A stretch of DNA of 64,000 nucleotides from Pyronema omphalodes (Eukaryota > Ascomycota > Pezizomycetes > Pezizales > Pyronemataceae): assembly GCA_024516155.1 (NCBI GenBank), contig JAJJXM010000006.1, positions 992,001-1,056,000 on the forward strand. The letters are read 5' to 3'. Numbering within the stretch: position 1 is the stretch's first letter; each line of letters opens with the position of its first letter. Positions 56,968 to 64,000 of the stretch are shown here, one piece after another. Both the position numbers and the translations under genes were made by a program. Below the pieces are notes generated by a model that saw only the letters and a program-made list of their open reading frames with translations, made no database searches and was not told the origin of the DNA.

Positions 56968-57647
56968 GGCCGCGTGTGGTTCGCCAACGGCCGTTTGGTG
57001 CAAACGGTCTCAAAACGGTCGGACCATGGAGCAGCCGTTATGATTTTGTGTTGAGAAGGTGTTTGGTTGGGCGACCGTCTGTTGCCACGCAGAGACCCCT
57101 GTCGCCCCACCAAACATCTTCAACGCTGCTGCAGATTGTTACCGTGAAGACTTTCTTCCCCAGTGTACCGAGCAATTTCCAATCTCAATAATGCTGCCCA
57201 AGAGAACCAAAAGACGCAGCAAACGTGACGCAAATCTAGCAAAGTGCTGACAGGCATCCTGAGGACTTCGAGTGCTCGGCGTGGATGGGCATTCAGAATT
57301 TCGCGCGCGAAAATGTCTCCAGTGCGAATGGAGGTGCGGACAGGCGTCTTTAAAAGGTAGAAACGTGCGTACAAGGCGAGAATAATGGCGATTTTACGGC
57401 GTTTTAGTTGTGTTTTTTTGCGTCGTGCGAGGGCTTCTACCGGAGTCATTTCTTCTTGGTGGTTGTGTCGCATCTTGTCAGTCGCAAACGGTTGCAAACG
57501 GTGCTGGCGAGGACCTTTTGCAACCGTTTGCAACCGTTTGGGACTGGAAAATGAAACGGTTGGTGCCAAACGAAACACCCCCGACCGTTTGCAAAACGGT
57601 CATTTCACTAGTAAATCCTAACGGCCGTTGGCGAACCAAACACGGCC
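56968..57647 (-). mobile_element. PIF/Harbinger deletion derivative (non-autonomous)
   Basis: 680 bp with terminal inverted repeats GGCCGCGTGTGGTTCGCC and GGCCGTGTTTGGTTCGCC, continuing AACGGCCGTT; 28 of 31 positions match. TSD TTA (56965-56967 and 57648-57650) interrupts an otherwise matching copy of the gypsy C LTR, so the borders are exact. TTA target sites and GGCC-TGTTTGG ends are typical of PIF/Harbinger. Subterminal regions carry at least nine AAACGGT/ACCGTTT motifs. A minus-strand remnant of the transposase start lies inside. Confidence 0.88.
57120..57578 (-). pseudogene. Harbinger transposase N-terminal remnant
   Basis: A 152-codon frame starts at the right of the element. REILNAHPRRALEVLRMP followed by VSTLLDLRH resembles the N-terminal part of HARBI1-type transposases (usual pattern: a His, an FRM-like motif, then a Leu-rich helix). 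No DDE residues remain, so it is a fragment of about a third of the protein. Confidence 0.6.
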
Positions 57648-58235
57648 TTAGTTCGGAGTGACCGAACACAACTAAGCGAGGACCCGCTTAACACGGTGAG
57701 AATAAAACTAGAAAAAATAAGGAAACTAAGAAAACATGACGCGCGGCTTGTGATATTTTTGGATTTTGTAGTTAGTTGTTTTTGCGCTTTGTTCTTTCCT
57801 TTTGCGATGTTAAATTTGTTTTCTGTATTTTGTAAAAGAGAATAGGAGGAGATTGCGCGGCGGATTGAGCACGGATATCACGCGAAGAAAAGATGGAACG
57901 AAAAGTATAAAGAGGTGGAACATCTTGTATATTATCCTCCACGCAATCTACTATCTAATTATCTACACATACTCCCATCATTTCGTCCGTCCACCTCAAA
58001 GTGAACGTTACTTCCCCCTCCTACAATTCCCATACCCCGTTCCACCCAATACCTATACCCCTAACCCTAACTTCAACAACAAGAACCCAGATCGAAAGGC
58101 TGCGCAGCGGGGACATCCCGTATACGAGAAGTATTGCCTGTGCCCATACTAGTAGAGTTCGAGCCGAAGAACAAGAAGAAGAGTTGTGTTGCTTACCTGT
58201 ACTCAAGAGGAGTACGTGTGAATTTTAACATCATT

Positions 58236-60669
58236 ATCCCCTCGTTTTAGGAATCCCATGGCTTCGTAAACACGATGTTACCATAAACTTCGCCGATAAT
58301 GACATCAAATTCTCTTCACCGAAATGTCTCCCCCACCGAACCACATTAACACCCACCCGTGTTAACGGTATTGCTCCGAAACAACAAAATAAGATCTGTG
58401 CTATTTCAGCTACGACGTTTCGACAAATCGTAAACAATGCCAATAATCGTTACGGAAAAGTTGAACAATTCTCCTTATCGTTGAATGAAATCACCACAGC
58501 TCTTCAACCAGAGAAAGAGGAACCAGATCTTAAGACTATTGTACCACCAGAATATCACCAGTATTTGGGAATCTTCGAAAAAGTCGATGCCGATAAGTTA
58601 CCGCCCCATCGACCGTCGGATCGCAAGTTATCACTCGTCGATGGTTTTCAGCCTCCCTTCGGTCCCCTTTACTCCCTATCACGGCCAGAGTTGGAGGAAT
58701 TGAAACGATGGTTAGATGAAAACCTTACCAAAGGTTTCATCCGTGCCTCTTCATCCCCGGCGGCTGCTCCCATTCATTTCGTACAGAAAGGCGATGGTTG
58801 GTTGCGTTTGGTAGTCGATTATCGTGGAATCAACGCCGGAACAATTAAGAACCGCTGCCCCCTTCCCCTGATGCAGGACACCTTAATGAACCTTTCAAGA
58901 GCTAAGTGGTTCACTAAGCTCGACATTAGGAGTGCATATCATTTAATACGTATGGCAAATGGGGAAGAATGGAAAACCGCTTTTCGTACCCAGTACGGAT
59001 TATTTGAATCATTGGTTATGCCCTTTGGGCTAACCAATGACCCTGCAACGTTTCAGAATTTCATCAACGACGTATTGGCACCTTATCTTGATCGATTCTG
59101 TACTGCTTATCTGGACGATACCCTGCTCTATTCGGATAATCTCGAAGAACATAAACAACATGTTGAATTGATCCTCCGAGCATTCCAAAAAGCGGGATTG
59201 CATCTCAAACCAGAGAAATGCGAGTTCCACCAGAGGGAAGTAAAGTACTTAGGACTCATCATCAGTACAGAAGGAATAAAGATGGACCCTGAGAAGATTA
59301 CTGCAGTCCGGGATTGGGAATCTCCCCGAAACCTCAAAGATGTGAGAGCATTTTTGGGTTTTGCGAATTTCTATCGACGTACCCCAACAACAAACTTTTG
59401 AGGAATTGAGATCAACGTTTTCATCCGCCCCAGTCCTGGCTCGTTTCGACCCAGACCGGGATGTTATTGTCGAAACAGATGCTTCTGATTATGTATCTGC
59501 TGGAGTACTTTCTCAATATGATGATGAAGGAATCTTGCATCCTATTGCTTACTTCTCAAAGGAACATTCCCCCGCCGAGTGTAATTATGAGATGTATGAT
59601 AAAGAACTCATGGCTATCGTCCGGGCCTTCGAAGAATGGCGTCCCTATTTACAGTCTGTTATTAACCCAATTCGAGTATTGTCACATCGTAAGAATCTGG
59701 AATATTTTACTTCGACAAAGCTCCTGAACCGCCGTCAAGCCCCTTGGTCACAGCTGTTGTCCCGGTTTGATTTCAAGATTGTTTCGGCCCTGGTACCGCA
59801 GGCGGTAAACCAGACGCACTGACTCGTCGATCCGGAGATCTGCCTAAAGAGGGTGATGAACGCTCCCTAGAGAACCATACAACAATCATTCAGCTTGAGA
59901 ATATCCTTCAGGCTGCGGCTGTTACCCCTAGTACTCAACAAAGAATGACGGATTCGCAACAAACAATAATACCGGACCCACAACAAACAAAACCCACCTT
60001 ATCCCAGCTCTTCACCGAAGCCTACGATAAAGACCCATTCCCTACTAAGGTTATTGAAATGCTAAACAATAACACTCGTTATTGTAAAGACATTCCATTG
60101 GCAGAATGTACAGTAAACAATAACCGTTCATTCTAACGGGGATGTTTATGGGTTCCGAATTACGAACCCCTACGATTACATCTAATGCAACAACACCACG
60201 ACTCTCCTACGGCTGGACACCCAGGTAGATCTAAAACATTAGAATACCTCTCAAGAACCTATACGCGGCCCCAGATGAGAGCAGACGTGGAAAGATATAT
60301 TCGAAATTGTCATACCTGCCAGCGTTCCAAACCTACCAGACATGCCCCGTTTGGTATTCGACGCCCACTACCTATTCCAGAAAGACCTGGCATGACATAT
60401 CAATGGACTTCGTAACAGGATTACCATGGTCTAATGGGTATGATGCATTTGGGGTAGTTTTGATAGATTAACCAAAGAACGACATCTATTTGCCTGTCGA
60501 ACGGATATCGACGCAAAGGAATTATCGTCTTTGTTTATTACCCACATCTTCCGATTGCATGGACTCCTCCTTACCATTATCTCTGATCGAGGACCCCAAT
60601 TGGCTGCGTTGTTGTGGAACAATCTCTGTTGATGTTTGGGAATCGAGCCTCGATTATCTACGGCTTTCC
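58236..60669 (+). pseudogene. Gypsy D Pol remainder: protease end, RT, RNase H, integrase
   Basis: Begins with LVLGIPWLRKHDVTI (protease end rejoined after gypsy C). RT is nearly complete at 58481-59385 (LRLVVDYRGINAGTI, AYLDDTLLYS, GFANFYR). A deletion plus frameshift then removes ~40 residues up to PQQQTFEEL. RNase H ([16 protein letters not shown]) runs to 59822 with another shift. The zinc-finger linker has a stop at about 60136, then HPGRSKTLEYLSR and CHTCQRSK. The integrase core is frameshifted near 60410-60470 and cut at LSTAF by gypsy E (60670). Confidence 0.85.
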
Positions 60670-61187
60670 TGTCAGGGAACTAAGAACGGACGTTCGAAGA
60701 ACACACTCAACACTACCGGCAGGGGGAAGACTAGGCGGGTTCCGGGACACGGGAACGGAAGGACAGGAACCGAAGTAAACGACAGACGGCCGGCACACTG
60801 GACAAGGACAGGGACAAGGACAAGAATGAGGTGAGTCTTGTAATGAGGAATCTTATTAAAGGACGAGGGAAAGACACAAGACGTTCGATGGAGAACTCAA
60901 CGACGGGGAGGCAAGCCTCCTCATGTGCAAAGGGCGGCCAGCACTCTTGCTGGGCCGTCATCCAACATCGCTACATGAACAGCTTCCGTTCTCCATCATT
61001 TCACCTGCGACGCCACAGCTTCTACAGCTCGTGGTACGTCATCCATCATCAGTCAATCAATCATCAACAACGGCACGGCACATACAACAACACAACACGG
61101 CAAGACAACGGCACGACGGCAACAACAACAACAACAACACAATGGTGACGCGACAACACAACGGCTCGTCAGCCGTGTGCCGTGACA
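60670..61187 (-). repeat. Gypsy E 3' LTR
   Basis: 518 bp, TGTCAGGG...CCGTGACA. A polypurine tract lies just inside (AACCGGGGGGTAC on the minus strand). Contains a (CAA)n run near 61123-61140. It was identified from its ends and context only, since the partner LTR is outside. Confidence 0.75.
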
Positions 61188-61198
61188 GTACCCCCCGG

Positions 61199-64000
61199 TT
61201 AGGCTCGAGTTCCTACGAGAGGAGAAGGCTTGTCTGGGTATAGTTGATGGAATCTCTCAGTGGCCTCGGTTTCTGATAGGTTCGTTTCCGGTTCCCAAGT
61301 CGGAGAGTCATGGCCGGTCCACTTGACGAGGTACTGCAGGTTTCGTCGTGACCACCGGCTATCCAGCATTTCGTCGACGAACCATTCTTCTTCGCCATCC
61401 ACTACTACCGGTAGGGGCGGTGGGATAATCTGGCCACGGAGGGGGTCCGAAGGGGCTGGGTTTAGTAGGAATACGGTGAAGGTCCTGTGATGTTTGATTG
61501 TCTCCGGTATATCCAACTCGTAGGCGTGGGATCCAATGGGCCGGACCACGGTGAAGGGGCCGAGGTCTTTGTTTTCCAGTTTCTTTGAAGGGCGGCGGGT
61601 TCTGAGGTTGCGGGCATACAGCCATACCAGGTCTCCTGGTTTGAAGACCGGCGCGGGGAGTCGGGAGTGGTCCGCGGCCTCCACGTGGCGGGCTTGGGCG
61701 TATTTCATTTCAGAGCGTAGGACGTCATGGATGTGCGACATCCTTTCCGCTCCCTCTTTGCTTTCACTTCTTCAGGATTATCTGTCCTGATTTCCAATTC
61801 GAAGGAGCATTTAGGGTGTCGGCCGTATACGGCGTAGAACGGGGACAGCGACGTCGTGTCTGATACTTTATTATTTGCGGCAAATTCTGCCAAGGGTAAA
61901 ACTTTCTTCCAGTCGTCTTGTAGATAACAGACGTACGCGCGGAGATATTGCTCCGTAACTGCGTTGATTCTTTCTGTTTGGCCATCGGTCTGGGGGTGGA
62001 AAGCCGTGCTCGTGGCAATCTCGATACCCATACAATTTGCAAGGTGTTTCCAAAAGTGGGCGACAAATTGTGGGCCGCGGTCGGATACTACTGTGTCTGG
62101 CAGGCCGTGCAGTTTGAATATGTTTTCCAGGAAGAGTTGTTCCAAGCCTTCCCCGTCTATCGTGGAGTGACAGGGCACCAAGTGCCGCTGTTTCGTGAGT
62201 CAGCAAACGATCGCACATATTGCGTCGAAGCCTTCTGATATCGGGAGTCCAGCAACAAAGTCCACAGATATGTTTTGCCACTGGTGGTGCGGGACCGGTA
62301 GGGGTTTCAAGGTTCCATAAGGTGCGTGGCTGGTTGCTTTCGTTCTCTTACAAATGTGGCAATTGCGGACGAATTGGTCCACATCTTTTCGCATCGAAGG
62401 CCAATAATGATTTCGGGCAAAGAGTTCGAAAGTCTTTGCACGGCCCGGGTGTCCCATGGTGGGGGGGTCGTGGTGATCTTGTAGTAGCTTTAGCCGTAGT
62501 TTGTCCAGTGCGGGGACAGAGAGACAGTCTCGATAATACAATCTGTTTTCCAACGCGGAGCAGTCGGCGAGTGAAATGTCCTTACAGATTTGTGTCCCGT
62601 CTTCCAACATTCCCAACACTCGGTTTGGGAATGAATTTGTCTTGTATCCCTCCTTAAACAGGAGGTCCACCTCGGAGGGTGAAAGTCTCATAGGCGGGGT
62701 CATGCACAATTGGAAATTCTGTGGCTTTAGGACAGATTGTTGATTCGCTAGTATGCGTTCGTCTCCCTTCCCCGGGAGATCGGCGGCTCGTCTCGGCAAG
62801 GCGTCCGGTTTCCCTCCCCAGGTTCCAGGTCGCTAGGTGATGACAAAGTCAAACCGGGACATGAATTCGGACCAGCGTGCTTGTCGTCTGTTTAGTAACT
62901 TCGTTGTCATAAAGTATTCGAGGTTCTTGGGGTCTGTCAATACTTTTATCAGGAAGGCGGAGCCCTCCAAGTGGGGACGCCATTCTTCGAAACATCGAAC
63001 TCTTGCCAGTAGTTCTTTGTCATAAATCTCACAGTTGCATTCCGCCGGGGAATGCTTTTTGGAGTCAAACGCGACCGAATGTGACACGTTATCGTCGTTG
63101 TATTGTGACAATACTCCAGCGGACACATGATCAGATGCATCCGTTTCCACCACAATCGGTTTCTCGTAGTCAAAATGCTTGAGAATTGGTGCTGAGGTAA
63201 ATGCGTTCTTTAGTCTGTCATAGGCACTTTGCTGATCTTTACCCCAGGTAAAGGGTATTGCTTTGCCATCTTGCTTCTTGGTCACAGCTGTTAGGGGGGA
63301 GACTACTTTTGAGTAGGCTTTAATAAATCGTCAGTAGAAGTTTGCGAACCCGAGGAATTCTTGAACCTGTTTTGAATTGGTTGGTTCCTGCCAATCTCTG
63401 ACTGTCGCTACTTTGGAGTCCATCATGCGAGCGCCGTCGCGGCCAATGTTGTACCCCAGGTACTGGACTTCAGCTTTCGCAAACTTACATTCTTCTGGTT
63501 TCAAATGTAGTTTCTCTTGTTTAAGTCTCTCCAAGATTTTCCGAACGTGCGAGGTGTGATCAGGCTTTGTTTCCGACAATACGAGGATATCGTCCAGGCA
63601 CGCAGTGCAGAACTGGTCCAAATATGGTTGTAACACGTCGTTGATGAACGCTTGGAAATCGGCAGGCGCGTTGGTGAGCCCAAAGGGCATCACCTTTGAC
63701 TCGAATAATCCGTACCTTGTGCGGAAGGCCGTTTTCCATTTGTCGCCTTCTGCCATCCTAATCAGGTTATAGGCGCTGCGGACGTCTAGGGTTGTAAAGC
63801 ACTGAGCTTTGGAAAGATTCATCATCATTTCCTGTATCAATGGTAGCGGGTACCGGTTTTTTTCTGTCCCTTCATTCAATCTTCAGTAATCCACGCATAA
63901 GCGTAAGGATCCGTCTGATTTCTTCACAAATAATATCGGTGAGGCAGCTGATGATTGGGAACGTTGTATGAAGCCTTTTTCCAAATTCTCATGTAGCCTT
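61199..64000 (-). pseudogene. Gypsy E Pol: RT, RNase H, integrase, chromodomain, degraded
   Basis: From right to left: RT (YPLPLIQEMMMNLSKAQ, MPFGLTNAPADFQAF) whose catalytic box reads ACLDDIL, with Cys for Tyr; a TGA after GFANFY (about 63332); RNase H ([16 protein letters not shown]) to a TAG near 62834; integrase zinc finger (HPGRAKTFELFARNHYW, CHICKRTK), another TGA near 62200, then the core with VVSDRGPQF and DGQTERINA; a one-base frameshift near 61740. The C-terminal GPF segment and chromodomain (EWFVDEMLDSRWSRRNLQY, then LVKWTGHDSPTWEPE) end at 61199. Not functional. Confidence 0.88.

Larger units (their letters stand above)
34317..58230 (+). mobile_element. Gypsy C: chromovirus interrupted by copia-2, a solo LTR and a Harbinger derivative
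   Basis: Bounded by LTRs TGTCACGAAC...TTTAACA with TSD TCATT (34312-34316 and 58231-58235), inserted in the gypsy D protease. Without inserts it is about 7.1 kb. LTR copies differ at roughly 4-5 % by eye, so it is older than B and the copia copies. Internal order is gag, PR, RT, RNase H, IN, chromodomain, then an extra Cys-rich frame. Coding is broken by at least two frameshifts and three in-frame TGA codons. Confidence 0.93.
56713..58230 (+). repeat. Gypsy C 3' LTR carrying a DNA-transposon insertion
   Basis: 1518 bp. It equals the 5' LTR (833 bp) plus a 680-bp Harbinger derivative, its 3-bp TSD and small indels. A polypurine tract GAGAGGGGGTCTGT precedes it. Confidence 0.9.
26194..60669 (+). 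mobile_element. Gypsy D: old Ty3/gypsy element, host of the nest
   Basis: Gag and protease lie at 33065-34311. Coding resumes at 58236 with the protease end, RT, RNase H and integrase, until 60669, where gypsy E interrupts it. Removing gypsy C (34317-58230) plus one TCATT copy rejoins the protease in frame across the junction, which proves that both halves are one element. Copia-1 is inserted upstream, between the promoter-like region and the gag leader. The coding frames carry deletions, frameshifts and stops. The left boundary is uncertain, and the right end is outside the window. Confidence 0.7.
60670..64000 (-). mobile_element. Gypsy E: decayed chromovirus, runs off the window
   Basis: Inserted on the minus strand in the integrase of gypsy D. 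Its 3' LTR is at 60670-61187 and its coding frames read leftwards from the window edge. The TSD would be TTTCC (60665-60669), but the other side is not in the window. Related to gypsy D in RT and RNase H, yet a separate copy. Confidence 0.85.

Overview
The window is nuclear DNA of a filamentous ascomycete (Pezizomycotina). The protein genes have short spliceosomal introns (47-382 nt, GT-AG plus one GC-AG) with CTAAC/CTGAC-type branch sites. The products are typical of that group: orotidine-5'-phosphate decarboxylase, the Ssk2/SskB/Os-4 MAP kinase kinase kinase, a Mep2-type ammonium transporter, Dpb4, Cus2/Tat-SF1 and a peroxisomal alpha/beta hydrolase. I did not try to name the genus.

Left part (1-21.1 kb) is a gene island. 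In order: the 3' two exons of URA3/pyrG (+); the five-exon MAPKKK (3593-7850, -); a 4.3-kb low-complexity divergent interval with a tandem GATA site about 1 kb before the ammonium transporter; the five-exon ammonium transporter (12175-14896, +); Dpb4 (16867-17843, +) convergent with the five-exon Cus2 homologue (18004-19438, -); and a three-exon hydrolase ending in SKL (19848-21067, +), divergent from Cus2. Splice models were worked out by hand, and every one closes in frame. Spacers are rich in micro- and minisatellites.

21.1-27 kb is gene-poor relic DNA: a copia LTR with primer-binding site, two copies of an unclassified dispersed repeat (the other copy is near 1.6-2.1 kb), and a 5'-truncated LINE with poly(A) and a 13-bp target duplication.

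27-64 kb is a nest of LTR retrotransposons that can be dissected by target-site duplications (TSDs). Old gypsy D (+) is the host. Into it went copia-1 (27092-32678, TSD ATCTC, identical LTRs), gypsy C (34317-58230, TSD TCATT) and gypsy E (from 60670, - strand, running off the window). Gypsy C received copia-2 (36543-51038, TSD GAATC), a 1.6-kb solo-LTR-like insert (52152-53760, TSD GTAGG) and, in its 3' LTR, a 680-bp PIF/Harbinger derivative (56968-57647, TSD TTA). Copia-2 received intact gypsy B (37355-46257, TSD CGTAG). B lies in copia-2, in C, in D: four levels.

Points of most interest: both copia copies share an in-frame UGA between gag and pol (or an alternative 51-nt intron that removes it), a further ~405-nt candidate intron between integrase and reverse transcriptase, and a primer site matching the anticodon arm of initiator tRNA-Met. 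Gypsy B has a -1 frameshift arrangement at the gag stop. Gypsy C carries an unexplained Cys/His-rich open frame after its chromodomain. The presumed gypsy D LTR has tandem GATA sites and telomere-like repeats. No tRNA, rRNA or CRISPR feature was seen.
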